This document shows positions 8,936 through 19,146 of a stretch of 64,000 bases of DNA, one piece after another. Where the stretch lies: positions 1-64,000 of the forward strand of contig CAJXUK010000014.1 in NCBI GenBank assembly GCA_913061435.1. Reading direction: 5' to 3'. The stretch's first letter is position 1, and each line of letters opens with the position of its first letter. The translations under genes were made by a program, and so were the position numbers. This DNA comes from an uncultured Thalassolituus sp. Lineage in GTDB: Bacteria > Pseudomonadota > Gammaproteobacteria > Pseudomonadales > Oceanobacteraceae. The notes beneath the pieces were generated by a model. It saw nothing but the letters and a program-made list of their open reading frames with translations, searched no databases and had not been told where the DNA came from.

Positions 8936-11725
8936 ATGGCGTTACTAGATAAATTTTTAAATCCTTCATTTTTAAAACCTAAGTGGCAACATAAAGATGT
9001 AGCCATTCGTAAGCAGGCCGTGGCGCAAATTACCGATGAAAAAATCCTGGTTCAAATTATTCATGGAGACATCGACAAAAATATTCAGGCGTTAGCCTTA
9101 ACTAAAATTAAAACGCCTCAATTACTGGCGGAATTTTTGGTTAGTGACAACAACCAACTGCGCAATCAAGCCCAACAACAGCACTTAACAGCCCTTTTGC
9201 CTAATAATAGCCCTGCTGACCTAGCCGCTATTAGTAATGACAATGATTTAGTCAGTGTTGCAACTTATACTCAAGATGAAGCCACTCGCTTAGCCGCGAT
9301 AGATAAATTGAGCGACGAAAATATTCGCTTAGATATTGCTTGTAATAACCCTGTGGCAAAAGTGCGTTTAGCAGCGGCTCAGGGGATAACAAACTCAGCA
9401 GCGCTTGCTCAATTAATGCAGGTTGCCCAAGGTAAAGACAAAGCCCTATATCGTTTTTGTAAAGAGCAACTAGCGGCGGCTAAGGCAGTAGAAGATGCAG
9501 CTCTCGCCTTACAAGATACTATTAATCGTTGCGTTGCTAGTGCAGAACAGCTAGCCAAGAGTGCTTATTCTCCAGAATACAATGGTCGCTTGCAGCTACT
9601 AAAACAAAACTGGGCCGCATTGAACCAACAAAATGCTGAGCAAGTTGAGCGCTTTAAAGCGGCGAGCCAAATAGCCGAAGCAACGTTGGCTGAGCACTTA
9701 GCAGAAGAAAAAGCCGCACAAGATAAGTTGGCTGCTATCGCGGCGGCAAAAAATACTTTTACCACTGTGTTGCAGCAGTTAGAAGCGGTTGAGTTTGATA
9801 CCGACATTGCCAATCAACTAACCCAATTTCAGCAACAGTGGCAAGCTGCAAAACAGGTCTCTCAACCACAGGCAGAACAGCACAAAGCCTTTGAAAATCG
9901 CTTACAAGCATGGCTAGCACTGGATACTACTCGCAATTTATTGGCCGAAAAGAATGACGACATAAAAGCCTTAATTCAACAAAGCCTACAAGTAGAAAAA
10001 CTTAGTTTAAGTAAAAGCCAAGGCTTGCAAAAAGACATTAACCTACTGCTTAAACAATTACCCTGGAAACCGGTAGCCAGCGACATTTCGATAGAACCCC
10101 CTGCCTTGCTAGCAGAGCTAGACGCTGCCCTACAAGTGGTTATCAAACACAATCAAAGTGTATCCGCGCACGAAGCTGATAGCAGCAAGCAGCTTGCTAA
10201 AACCCTGACAGAATTAACTCAGCATATAAATGATGGGCATTTAAAAGAAGCCAACAAGAGCCACCAGCAAGCCCTAAATGCGTTAAAGAAATTGAGCCAG
10301 CAAGAAAGTAGAAAGTTCCAGCGCCAATTCCAAAGCTTAACTGCACAATTGGCTGAAATTAGAGATTGGCAGGGCTTTGCTGCTACGCCCAAAAAACAGG
10401 CGCTATGCGAGAGCATGGAAGCTTTGGTTAATAGCAATATTGATGCTGCACTATTGGCCGATAAAATTCATGATTTGCAAGAAGAATGGAAAGCCTTAGG
10501 CCCTATTGCTCGCCAAGACGATAAAATATTATGGAATCGTTTTCGTTCCGCAGCCGATAAAGCTTACGAGCCTTGCAAAGCTTATTATGCCGAGATGGCC
10601 GTTCAACGTCAGCGTAATTTAGCCAACCGAGAAGAGCTGGTTGCTCAACTGGTTGAGTACGAAGCCAATATGGATTGGGCTAACGCCGATTGGGGCGTGG
10701 TTCAAAAAACCTTGGACACCGCTCGTGAAACTTTCCGCAGTTTTTCTCCAGTTGATCGCAGTGAGCACAAAAACAGCCAGGCCAGCTTACAAACCATCGC
10801 CGACAAAATTTATGCGCACATTAAAGATGAGTACCAGAAAAATATTGAAGCTAAAGAATCATTAATAGCGCAAGCGGTGGAGTTACAAAATTTAGAAGAT
10901 TTAAACCAGGCTATTGAGCAAAGCAAACAACTTCAACAAGACTGGAAAACCATTGGCATAACCCCCAATAAAGCCGATCAAAAATTATGGCAAGCCTTTC
11001 GTGCTGCCTGTGATGGGGTATTTGCTCGTCGTGATGAACAACGCCAGCATAATAAAGCTCAAATAGAAGTCAGTATTGAGCAGGCCAATGCGATTGTTGC
11101 TCGCGCTGAAGCTTTGGTTAATGAAACGACCGAAGCAGGCGTTAACCGTGAACAAAAAGACGCATTACTTCAATGCCAAGCGGAGTTTGCGGAGTTAAGT
11201 ATGCCAAAAGCCGTTTATACTAAGCTTCGTAAGCGCTTATCTGATGCGCAGCAAGCGTTAGAGGATTATGCATCGCATGCTAAACAAGCCAAAAAGCAAC
11301 ACGCTTGGATTACTCTAACCAACAGTTTGATGGCGATTAGTATGCAAGCTAATAGCTTTGCTGAAACTTCGATGATTAACGACGCAGCTCCACTAGCCTT
11401 GCCAAAAGGTATTGATGACGTTGCATTACATGTTAAGTGGCAACAAGCTTTAACTAATGAAAATGACATTACATTAAGCGCTTTTGAAACCCTGCGCGAT
11501 GCATGTATTGCTTTAGAAATTGCTGCCGAACTAGAGTCGCCGGCAGAAGACCAGCAAGCGCGTATGGCTTTTCAGGTGCAGCGCTTGGCCCAAGGTTTGG
11601 GTCAAGCAGACAGCTTATCGCAGCAAGTGATCGATTCGGTTAATCATTGGTTAACGCTAAATGCCGACCAAGCTTGGCAGCAGCGCTATAATACGGCCTT
11701 GCTTGCAGCAGCTAAGCGACTGTAA
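8936..11725 (+). CDS. DUF349-domain protein with N-terminal repeat region
   Basis: Repeated DUF349-type segments (LQEEWKALGPIARQDDKILWNRFRSAADKAYE; QQDWKTIGITPNKADQKLWQAFRAACDGVFARRDEQ). Confidence 0.8.
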   Translation: MALLDKFLNPSFLKPKWQHKDVAIRKQAVAQITDEKILVQIIHGDIDKNIQALALTKIKTPQLLAEFLVSDNNQLRNQAQQQHLTALLPNNSPADLAAISNDNDLVSVATYTQDEATRLAAIDKLSDENIRLDIACNNPVAKVRLAAAQGITNSAALAQLMQVAQGKDKALYRFCKEQLAAAKAVEDAALALQDTINRCVASAEQLAKSAYSPEYNGRLQLLKQNWAALNQQNAEQVERFKAASQIAEATLAEHLAEEKAAQDKLAAIAAAKNTFTTVLQQLEAVEFDTDIANQLTQFQQQWQAAKQVSQPQAEQHKAFENRLQAWLALDTTRNLLAEKNDDIKALIQQSLQVEKLSLSKSQGLQKDINLLLKQLPWKPVASDISIEPPALLAELDAALQVVIKHNQSVSAHEADSSKQLAKTLTELTQHINDGHLKEANKSHQQALNALKKLSQQESRKFQRQFQSLTAQLAEIRDWQGFAATPKKQALCESMEALVNSNIDAALLADKIHDLQEEWKALGPIARQDDKILWNRFRSAADKAYEPCKAYYAEMAVQRQRNLANREELVAQLVEYEANMDWANADWGVVQKTLDTARETFRSFSPVDRSEHKNSQASLQTIADKIYAHIKDEYQKNIEAKESLIAQAVELQNLEDLNQAIEQSKQLQQDWKTIGITPNKADQKLWQAFRAACDGVFARRDEQRQHNKAQIEVSIEQANAIVARAEALVNETTEAGVNREQKDALLQCQAEFAELSMPKAVYTKLRKRLSDAQQALEDYASHAKQAKKQHAWITLTNSLMAISMQANSFAETSMINDAAPLALPKGIDDVALHVKWQQALTNENDITLSAFETLRDACIALEIAAELESPAEDQQARMAFQVQRLAQGLGQADSLSQQVIDSVNHWLTLNADQAWQQRYNTALLAAAKRL

Positions 11726-11770
11726 CCCCCCAGCATTAACAACTAAGAGCAACCACCTCCGTAAGCAGTT

Positions 11771-12010
11771 TTAAGACTGCTTACGGATGACATAAAAAAA
11801 CACCCCTTCCCGCTCTTCATCTAACTCCAGTGTGTGGCCTAAAAAACTGCAAAACTTAATAAAGTCTCTGCGTGTAGAAGGGTCTGTTGCTTGTATCTCA
11901 ATCGCCTCTCCTACCGCCATCGTTTTAATTTCTGCATGCAACATCATTACGGGCTCAGGACAAAATAAACCTTTGGCGTCCATCTGATGTTCAACGTGTT
12001 TATCTAACAT
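11771..12010 (-). CDS. tusA: TusA-family sulfurtransferase
   Basis: DAKGLFCPEPVMMLHAEI conserved Cys motif; 79 aa. Confidence 0.88.
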   Translation of the reverse strand: MLDKHVEHQMDAKGLFCPEPVMMLHAEIKTMAVGEAIEIQATDPSTRRDFIKFCSFLGHTLELDEEREGVFFYVIRKQS

Positions 12011-12052
12011 AACCTACCTTTTGAATATTTGATTAAGCGTGTGCTTATACAT

Positions 12053-13264
12053 CTATGTCTGTTTTAGCCAGCTAGTCTTGTTGATCACAATAAATATCAT
12101 CCCTATTAGGCACAGCAATGCTGCAACTAAATAGTGGTTGGCGTAGCCAATACTGGCCGCAGAGAACCCAGCCACACTGCTAGCTATTAAGGTCGACAGC
12201 ACGACTAAACACGATTGCAACGCATAGTCAGAGCCAGCACTGGCATCCCGACAGCGATCCATCATCACGGTAAATAAAGCCACTGTAGCCATACCACCAG
12301 CAATATGTTCAAACACGATTAAACTGTAAATGAGTGAATTATCTAAAGATGTCAGCAGTGCGTAACTACCAATCGCTAAGGCTTCTAACGCTAAAAAAGA
12401 CACCAGTGCTGTTATCCGTGGTAGTATTTTTAATAATAACCCGCCCATAACCGCACCCGCTAAGCCAGCCAAGGTTCCCCAAACACCTAACAAGGTTGCA
12501 AATTCAGTAAGCGACATACCTAAATCGACTAAATGGGGGCGAATCATACTGGTACCAAAGGCATCTCCTACTTTATAAGTAATCAGTAGCAATAACCACG
12601 CAGTGGCCCCAGGTAAGCTAAAAAAACCCAACCAATGTTGTAATATTGGTTGCTGGTTAACGACAACGGCCTTAGGCTGCCAATACCATAACGGCAATAA
12701 CCCTAAGATCATCATTAATGCCAATGCCCATAGTGTGCCTTGCCAGCCCAATTGCGCAAAGACTGCGAGCAAAGCACCACCACCAATCACCATACCAATA
12801 CGGTAACCCGCTACCTGCAGGCTATTGCCCAAACCACGCTGCTGAGCCGTAATATTTTCAACCGCTAAAGCATCGGTAGCAATGTCTTGGGTAACAACAA
12901 AAGTGGTTAGCAATAACATGAATACCGCAAAGCCCACTGCTGCTTGATTAACCCAAACTTCTAATGGCGTTGCTGCGATCAATACCAAAACGATGGCCGC
13001 ACTGGCATTTGCCGTAATAATCCAAGTTTTGCGAATGTGGCCTGTAATGTGACCAAGGGTTAAACGTTTAAGCGGTTGATAATGATCGAGAAGGGGTGCC
13101 CATAAAAATTTTAGAACCCATGGTAAAGATACCAAAGACATTAAACCAATGGCTTCAAGGCTCATTCCCTGTTGACGCAATAAGGCGGGCATTGCTTGGG
13201 CAAAAAAACCATGGGGCAAACCTTGTGTTAGATATAAAGCTAACAATACCCACCATTTGAACAT
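12053..13264 (-). CDS. MFS transporter, AmpG-like
   Basis: 12-TM-like protein; LYLTQGLPHGFFAQAMPALLRQQGMSL and WAPLLD motifs. Confidence 0.75.
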   Translation of the reverse strand: MFKWWVLLALYLTQGLPHGFFAQAMPALLRQQGMSLEAIGLMSLVSLPWVLKFLWAPLLDHYQPLKRLTLGHITGHIRKTWIITANASAAIVLVLIAATPLEVWVNQAAVGFAVFMLLLTTFVVTQDIATDALAVENITAQQRGLGNSLQVAGYRIGMVIGGGALLAVFAQLGWQGTLWALALMMILGLLPLWYWQPKAVVVNQQPILQHWLGFFSLPGATAWLLLLITYKVGDAFGTSMIRPHLVDLGMSLTEFATLLGVWGTLAGLAGAVMGGLLLKILPRITALVSFLALEALAIGSYALLTSLDNSLIYSLIVFEHIAGGMATVALFTVMMDRCRDASAGSDYALQSCLVVLSTLIASSVAGFSAASIGYANHYLVAALLCLIGMIFIVINKTSWLKQT

Positions 13265-13413
13265 GTATTAGACTCTTGAATAGCATAAAAAGAAAAAATC
13301 AGATGATACTGAAGTCACGGTGATTTTAGAAGCAGCAAAATTGAGCGCATCTCATTTGCAATTATGAGCAAATAAACCTATAAAGGTGATGAATTTTTCC
13401 ATTGAGTTATCAC

Positions 13414-14082
13414 ATGATTACACTGCACCACCTTAACAATTCTCGCTCTCAACGTATCATTTGGCTTCTTGAGGAATTAAAAGTCGATTTTGTTATTGAG
13501 TATCATAAGCGCGATTTAAAGACGTATCTTGCCGAAGACAGTTTAAAAAAGGTTCATGCACTGGGTAAAAGCCCCGTTATTTATGATGACCAAACCGATA
13601 TGACGATTGCCGAAAGTGGCACTATTATTGAGTATCTGGTGCACACCTATGGCCAACACTTAAAACCAGAGCTAGGCACTGCCGCTTACTGGCAATACCA
13701 ATATTGGATGCACTTTAGCGAAGGTTCACTGATGCCACCTATGGTGATGAATTTGGTATTAACCAAGATGAAAGAAAGCCCTATGCCGTTCTTTGTTAAG
13801 CCTATTGCGCGTAAAATTGGCGATCAAATCATCAAGCAATTTTCTGGCCCAAACATCAAACGCAGCTTGGAGTTTATCGAAGATCATTTAAGCAACAATA
13901 TGTGGTTTTGTGGTGATCAATTCACCGGCGCAGATGTGCAAATGAGTTTTCCATTAGAAGCCAGCGCCTCAACGGGTATATTAAAAGATTTCCCTAATAC
14001 GTTAGCGTTTGTTAAGCGCGTTCATGCCTTGCCCGCGTATAAGGCGGCCTTAGAGAAAGGCGGCGAATACGCTTACGCATAG
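13414..14082 (+). CDS. Glutathione S-transferase
   Basis: N-terminal thioredoxin-like fold (ITLHHLNNSRSQRIIWLLEEL; AESGTIIEYLV); ATG at 13414. Confidence 0.88.
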   Translation: MITLHHLNNSRSQRIIWLLEELKVDFVIEYHKRDLKTYLAEDSLKKVHALGKSPVIYDDQTDMTIAESGTIIEYLVHTYGQHLKPELGTAAYWQYQYWMHFSEGSLMPPMVMNLVLTKMKESPMPFFVKPIARKIGDQIIKQFSGPNIKRSLEFIEDHLSNNMWFCGDQFTGADVQMSFPLEASASTGILKDFPNTLAFVKRVHALPAYKAALEKGGEYAYA

Positions 14083-14098
14083 TCAGTTAAATAGTGAG

Positions 14099-14659
14099 CT
14101 AGCTCGCGCTGACCACCAATAAGAAAGATATCGCTCCTAAAGTAAAAGCGCCCATGCTTAACCGTTTAAGCTTGGGTGTTTGCCATGCCATCATGCAACC
14201 GGATATAAGTAACAACCCCATAATGATGGCAAATATGATGGCATAGACTTTAAATACCACTCCGCCTTTCGCTTTGTGCAGCTGTACTAAGTGTCGATAC
14301 CAGCTGGTTTCTTTGACTGTAAGCTTGGCAATTAATGGATCATTAGTTGCTTCTATCGTGATGTCTCTAGCGGCACCTGTCCATTCAAGCTGATAATGAT
14401 CGCCTATCGTTTTAATTTTTGCTTTACCCGACGGATAACTCAAGTTCAAGGTGTTTAGTTGTGTAATTGCCAACGCAGTTAAAGCCTCCAAATTTGGCTG
14501 CAGAGCCTGAGTTAGCTCCACTGGATACTCTGTATTAGTATAACTGCCTTTGATCCCCCAAGTATAAAGAGAGCCGGTGATAAAAAACATGAGCGCGATG
14601 GGCAAGCTAAACGCTGCTAATAATGCATGAAGTTTCATTAATTTTATTCGTGCAATCAT
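14099..14659 (-). CDS. PepSY-associated TM-helix family protein
   Basis: N- and C-terminal TM helices, WYRHLVQLHKAKGG motif typical of PepSY-TM proteins. Confidence 0.65.
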   Translation of the reverse strand: MIARIKLMKLHALLAAFSLPIALMFFITGSLYTWGIKGSYTNTEYPVELTQALQPNLEALTALAITQLNTLNLSYPSGKAKIKTIGDHYQLEWTGAARDITIEATNDPLIAKLTVKETSWYRHLVQLHKAKGGVVFKVYAIIFAIIMGLLLISGCMMAWQTPKLKRLSMGAFTLGAISFLLVVSAS

Positions 14660-14674
14660 CTTATATCCCTTAGG

Positions 14675-15457
14675 TTATTTTATTGAAACCTGGCCCTGTG
14701 CGATGACTTCACCGTCATGCCATAAGCGCCACTCACCCGGCTGATACACTTCCCACGCTTCGTCAGAGGTTAATGGCTGAGTCGCAATAATACTGACCAC
14801 ATCGTTGGCGGTGGTTTCTGCGGCGAAATCAATGGTGACATCGGCATCGGTTAGGCAAGCCGGGCCAAACGGCGCGCGCCGTGTAATGGAAGCCATTTTA
14901 GTGCTGCAAAATGTGAATAACCAATCGCCATTACTCAGTAGGCAATTAAACACCCCTTGTTTAGCGTATTGGTTAGCCAAAGCCACCAAGTATTTCGCTA
15001 AATCGATAGGAGACACGTCGGAGTTTAAATCATCACGTACGTGATTAAGTAAATCACAAAAAATACTTTCACTATCGGTATCGCCGATCGGTTGGTAGAT
15101 ACCCTGTCTGCGAACAAAATTATTAATTTGTCCGTTATGAGCAAATACCCAGTTACGCCCCCACATTTCTCGAATAAAGGGGTGGGTATTGGCCAAGCAG
15201 ACTTCACCGACATTGGCTTGGCGAATATGACACAACGCTGTCTTACTTTTTATTGGGTGGCGCTGCACCATGTTGGCAATTTCAGATTTGGCGCTTGGGC
15301 TGGAGTCATGAAAGCTGCGTATGCCCTTACCTTCGTAAAAGGCAACACCCCAACCGTCGCTGTGCGGCCCGGTATTGCCACCACGCTGAGTTAAGCCAGT
15401 AAAGCTGAAACATAAATCTGTAGGGGTGTTTGCACTCATCCCTAATAATTCACACAT
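14675..15457 (-). CDS. Class II glutamine amidotransferase (YafJ-like)
   Basis: MCELLGMSANTPTDLCFSF with N-terminal catalytic Cys; HSDGWGVAFYEG. Confidence 0.9.
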   Translation of the reverse strand: MCELLGMSANTPTDLCFSFTGLTQRGGNTGPHSDGWGVAFYEGKGIRSFHDSSPSAKSEIANMVQRHPIKSKTALCHIRQANVGEVCLANTHPFIREMWGRNWVFAHNGQINNFVRRQGIYQPIGDTDSESIFCDLLNHVRDDLNSDVSPIDLAKYLVALANQYAKQGVFNCLLSNGDWLFTFCSTKMASITRRAPFGPACLTDADVTIDFAAETTANDVVSIIATQPLTSDEAWEVYQPGEWRLWHDGEVIAQGQVSIK

Positions 15458-15488
15458 AATAATCCCTACAAATACGTTTATTACTCGT

Positions 15489-16223
15489 TTACTGTGCGGT
15501 TACTCCACCATCAACGACAAATTCAGCACCTGTAGAGTAGCTGGAGTCGTCTGATGCTAGATACAGCACCATACTGCTAACTTCTTCTGGCTGGGCAATA
15601 CGGCGCAGCGGAATGTGTTTAGCGAAGGCTTCTACCGCATCTTTGGTATCACCTTGCATGATCATCGGCGTCGCAATAACCCCCGGATGAATCGAGTTAA
15701 CACGGATACCAAAAGGTGAGCACTCTAGGGCTGCCGCTTTTGTCATACCGCGTACCGCAAATTTAGAATCGGTATAACCAATCGCGCCGCCCACTAAACC
15801 ATTGATTGATGAAATATTGATGATGGAACCAGACTGAGCCACTTTCATGGCTGGAATAACCGCTTTCATCCCCAAAAAGATAGACACTTGGTTAATTTCA
15901 ATAATGCGACGGTATTCGCCGAGGGACATATCAAGAATGGATTTTGACATGGTAATACCGGCGTTATTAACCAAAACGTTGATTGCACCAAAGTGCTCTT
16001 CGCTGGCGGCTATCACACGCTGCCAATCTGATTCTGAGGTCACATCGTGCTTAATAAATAATGCGTTCTCTCCAAGCTCTGTCGCCAGTGCTTGGCCTTT
16101 TTCTTCGTTTAAATCCGTTAACACGACTTTAGCGCCTTCTTGAATCAAGCAGCGTGCATGAGCTTCACCCATGCCTTGTGCCGATCCAGTTACAAGAATT
16201 ATTTTATCTTGTACACGAGCCAT
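15489..16223 (-). CDS. SDR family oxidoreductase
   Basis: TGSAQGMGEAHA nucleotide-binding motif, NNAG, YTDSK; likely start MARVQDKI at 16223. Confidence 0.9.
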   Translation of the reverse strand: MARVQDKIILVTGSAQGMGEAHARCLIQEGAKVVLTDLNEEKGQALATELGENALFIKHDVTSESDWQRVIAASEEHFGAINVLVNNAGITMSKSILDMSLGEYRRIIEINQVSIFLGMKAVIPAMKVAQSGSIINISSINGLVGGAIGYTDSKFAVRGMTKAAALECSPFGIRVNSIHPGVIATPMIMQGDTKDAVEAFAKHIPLRRIAQPEEVSSMVLYLASDDSSYSTGAEFVVDGGVTAQ

Positions 16224-16280
16224 ATTAGTTACTCCTAAATCCCTAATGTGTGACAAACATAATAAATAAAAACTAATCTA

Positions 16281-16925
16281 TTATGGTGATAAGCGATCAA
16301 CACTCCACTGACCTTGGTCATCTTTTGTGTACATAAAGCGATCGTGCAAGCGATTTTCTCTGCCCTGCCAAAACTCTATTTGTACGGGTTTAATACGGAC
16401 CCCTCCCCAAAAAGAAGGTAAACTAATATCGCCCTTTTTAAATTGATTTTTTAACTGTAAGAACTTTTCTTCTAACATAGCGCGAGAACTAATCGGGCGA
16501 CTCTGATGAGACGCTAACGCTGCAATTTGGCTATCTTTTGGGCGGCTCAAGAAATACTTCATTGATTCGGAGGTTGAAACAAATTCCACTTCACCGGTAA
16601 CGATCACTTGGCGCTCAAGGTGAACCCAAGGAAACAATAAGGCAATTTTATTGTTTTGCTTTAATTCACGAGCTTTGCGACTGTCTAAGTTGGTAAAAAA
16701 TACAAACCCTTGTTGGTTAAAGTACTTTAATAACACCGTCCGTAAAGATGGCATGCCATTCTCTCCTACCGTAGCCACAGACATGGCGGTTGGATCAGAC
16801 ATGGGAGTTTTAGTAGCCACCGACAACCAATCTTCAAACTGTTCCATCGGGTCGGCTTTTAATTCGCTGCGCTTTAATCCAGCTTGCATGTATTCGCGAC
16901 GAATATTTTCAATATCCATAGTCAA
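16281..16925 (-). CDS. pdxH: Pyridoxamine 5'-phosphate oxidase
   Basis: RTVLLKYFNQQGFVFFTN, FWGGVRIKPVQIEFWQGRENRLHDR, WSVDRLSP C-terminus. Confidence 0.95.
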   Translation of the reverse strand: MTMDIENIRREYMQAGLKRSELKADPMEQFEDWLSVATKTPMSDPTAMSVATVGENGMPSLRTVLLKYFNQQGFVFFTNLDSRKARELKQNNKIALLFPWVHLERQVIVTGEVEFVSTSESMKYFLSRPKDSQIAALASHQSRPISSRAMLEEKFLQLKNQFKKGDISLPSFWGGVRIKPVQIEFWQGRENRLHDRFMYTKDDQGQWSVDRLSP

Positions 16926-16966
16926 TATCCACAGTCAGTAATTAATAGTTATAAGTTAATAGTTAT

Positions 16967-17695
16967 TTACGCTTTTGATTGACGTGCCAATACGTCCATT
17001 TCTTGAATGCCATCCATCATAGCCAAATGAATATCTAACATGAGTTGATCGACATCATCCAAGGTTAAGCCTTTGGTTTCAACCGGTTCTAATACTTTAA
17101 TATGAGCCGTGCCGTTGCTGGCACTGGATAAGCTAAAACCTTCTAAATAACTGCTGGTACACACAGGAATAATCGGCACACCGGCATTGACTGCCGTGAC
17201 AAACGCCCCTTTTTTAAACGGCAGCATGTTTTTACCATGGTTACGAGTACCTTCGGCAAAAAACCAGATAGAAGTATCTTTGGTAGTTAAGGCAGTTTTT
17301 GTGGTTTCCATCGCTTCCATCGCTTTTTTACGATTACCACGATCGACCAGAATGTTGCCGCCCAGCCAATAAACCTGACCGAAAAAGGGCAACCACTTTA
17401 GGCTTTTTTTGCCTAAGCTCACCATTCTTTTCGGAACGATTGAGCCCACGACAAACAAATCCCAATTACTTTGATGGTTTGCCACAACAACGCATGGCTC
17501 ATGATGAGTCAAAATCGCTTCGTTGTGGTGCTCTATTTTTAATCCGATAATACGACGACCCACTTGCGAATATATCTGCGCTAATATGCGGCTGTTACTG
17601 TGGTGAAATGGGCGAAAGATAATAATGGCAAGACCGACCAGAGAACTGATCACGAAATGACACGCTAATAGAAAATAACGAAAAAACAAAAGCAT
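16967..17695 (-). CDS. plsC: 1-acyl-sn-glycerol-3-phosphate acyltransferase
   Basis: NHQSNWD (HX4D) and FAEGTRNHGK motifs. Confidence 0.9.
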   Translation of the reverse strand: MLLFFRYFLLACHFVISSLVGLAIIIFRPFHHSNSRILAQIYSQVGRRIIGLKIEHHNEAILTHHEPCVVVANHQSNWDLFVVGSIVPKRMVSLGKKSLKWLPFFGQVYWLGGNILVDRGNRKKAMEAMETTKTALTTKDTSIWFFAEGTRNHGKNMLPFKKGAFVTAVNAGVPIIPVCTSSYLEGFSLSSASNGTAHIKVLEPVETKGLTLDDVDQLMLDIHLAMMDGIQEMDVLARQSKA

Positions 17696-17938
17696 AAGGT
17701 AAAGCCTCTTTATTGGGTCGCGCCAGCATACAGACGTTTACCCAGAAATCCTAGAGTGAGATGCAGACAGAACCCTATACCTTAGGCAGATATTGCGCTG
17801 AATCATTTGATTGTTTGACTAAGGTTGTTGGCTTAGCCTTATTTCTTAAGTTATCGATTGATATTGATTGATATTATAGGGCCAACCCTTATACCATAAA
17901 GCCTAATTCATATTTTGTAATACTTTCAAGGTTTAAGC

Positions 17939-18220
17939 ATGATTAAGGTGATTATTGAGCGCAAAATTGCTCAAGGCATGGAGTCCACTTACGACGCTGC
18001 TATTAAAGATACACTACGAGCTATTTTAGAAGCGCCTGGTTACATGTCGGGGGCTAATTTTAAAGATTCCGAAGATCCCAATCATAGAGTGATTATTACC
18101 AACTGGAGAAGTCTGCCAGCTTGGAAAGAATGGCAAGCCTCTGAAGCTCGCCGTAATGTGATTGCAGCAATCCAACCTATTTTAGAAAGCAGTGAGAAAA
18201 TCACCGTATTAACAGCCTAG
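17939..18220 (+). CDS. Antibiotic biosynthesis monooxygenase (ABM)-like dimeric alpha/beta-barrel protein
   Basis: 93 aa ORF, LEAPGYMSGANFKDSEDPNHRVIITNWRSLPAWKEW. Confidence 0.7.
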   Translation: MIKVIIERKIAQGMESTYDAAIKDTLRAILEAPGYMSGANFKDSEDPNHRVIITNWRSLPAWKEWQASEARRNVIAAIQPILESSEKITVLTA

Positions 18221-18265
18221 TATTGGTTGAGTTGAGCTTTACCTAACGATCTAATCTGTGCTGAC

Positions 18266-18919
18266 CTATTGCTTGTGCAATGTCAGCACATATTCAGCCA
18301 GTTGTTCGATGGTATTGTTGATGTGCTGCTGATGATTAAAACCAGATGCTTTTCTGGGCTTTAAATCATGATCACCATCTTCAAGCCAGTAAATCTTTAT
18401 AGCGCAATCGATTCGTTTGAGCTTTTGATATTCAGTTACTTCTTCTTTATTGCCCATGACGTCGCGCGTGCCCTGAAAGATTAATACCGGCTTAGTGATA
18501 TGAACGAGATAATCTAGCCTGTCTTTGGATTCTTTTTTGGGAGCATGAAACGGAAAACCAATACACGCCGTTCCTAAGATATCGTTTTCACCCAAGCTAA
18601 GTTGCTCGGTCAGCATGGTTGCAATTCGCCCTCCCATTGATTTCCCCCCTATCACCAGTGGCTTGCTTGTCTGCTGCATTATTTTTTCTATTACATCTTG
18701 ATAAGCCGCTAATAATTTGGGCGCACGATCGGGGGGCCTGCGTTTTCCATCGTGGGCGCTTTTAATCATGTATGGGAAGTTAAAACGCACAACTCGAATA
18801 CCTTTTAACGCCAATCCCTCTGCTACTTGAGTTAAAAAATCGCTGTTCATATCCGCACCTGCTCCGTGCGCTAAAATATAAACTGGGCCCTCATTGGGGC
18901 CATTGATCAATAATTCCAC
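18266..18919 (-). CDS. KANL3/Tex30-like alpha/beta hydrolase
   Basis: LAHGAGADMNSDF, GGKSMGGRIA, FQGTRD motifs. Confidence 0.85.
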   Translation of the reverse strand: MELLINGPNEGPVYILAHGAGADMNSDFLTQVAEGLALKGIRVVRFNFPYMIKSAHDGKRRPPDRAPKLLAAYQDVIEKIMQQTSKPLVIGGKSMGGRIATMLTEQLSLGENDILGTACIGFPFHAPKKESKDRLDYLVHITKPVLIFQGTRDVMGNKEEVTEYQKLKRIDCAIKIYWLEDGDHDLKPRKASGFNHQQHINNTIEQLAEYVLTLHKQ

Positions 18920-18977
18920 AATACTTGGTCCTGTTTTTGATCAATTTTACACGATAATTTCAGATAACCTCTAAAAG

Positions 18978-19018
18978 TTGAGTTATATCAATAAACAAAG
19001 ACGCCAGACTTTTATTAT
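18978..19018 (+). promoter_or_regulatory. Candidate Anr/FNR-activated promoter for ccoN: FNR-type box TTGAGTTATATCAA (18978-18991) with TATTAT -10 (19013-19018)
   Basis: Box centred about 40.5 bp upstream of predicted TSS near 19025, i.e. class II FNR spacing. Confidence 0.7.
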
Positions 19019-19146
19019 CAAATGCTGGGTTCTGTGCTTGACCCTTTTACTTCTTTGTTTTGCTTTAGTTTGCTGACAAAAAAGTAAAAGATGTTTAAAA
19101 ATTGACCTAGTTATAAAGCAAATAGAGAAATCGTTTGTTTTAGTTA

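Noticed and set aside
15847-16143. 98-aa plus-strand ORF and many other antisense ORFs in the track
   Set aside because: They lie antisense to well-supported genes and show no recognisable domains.
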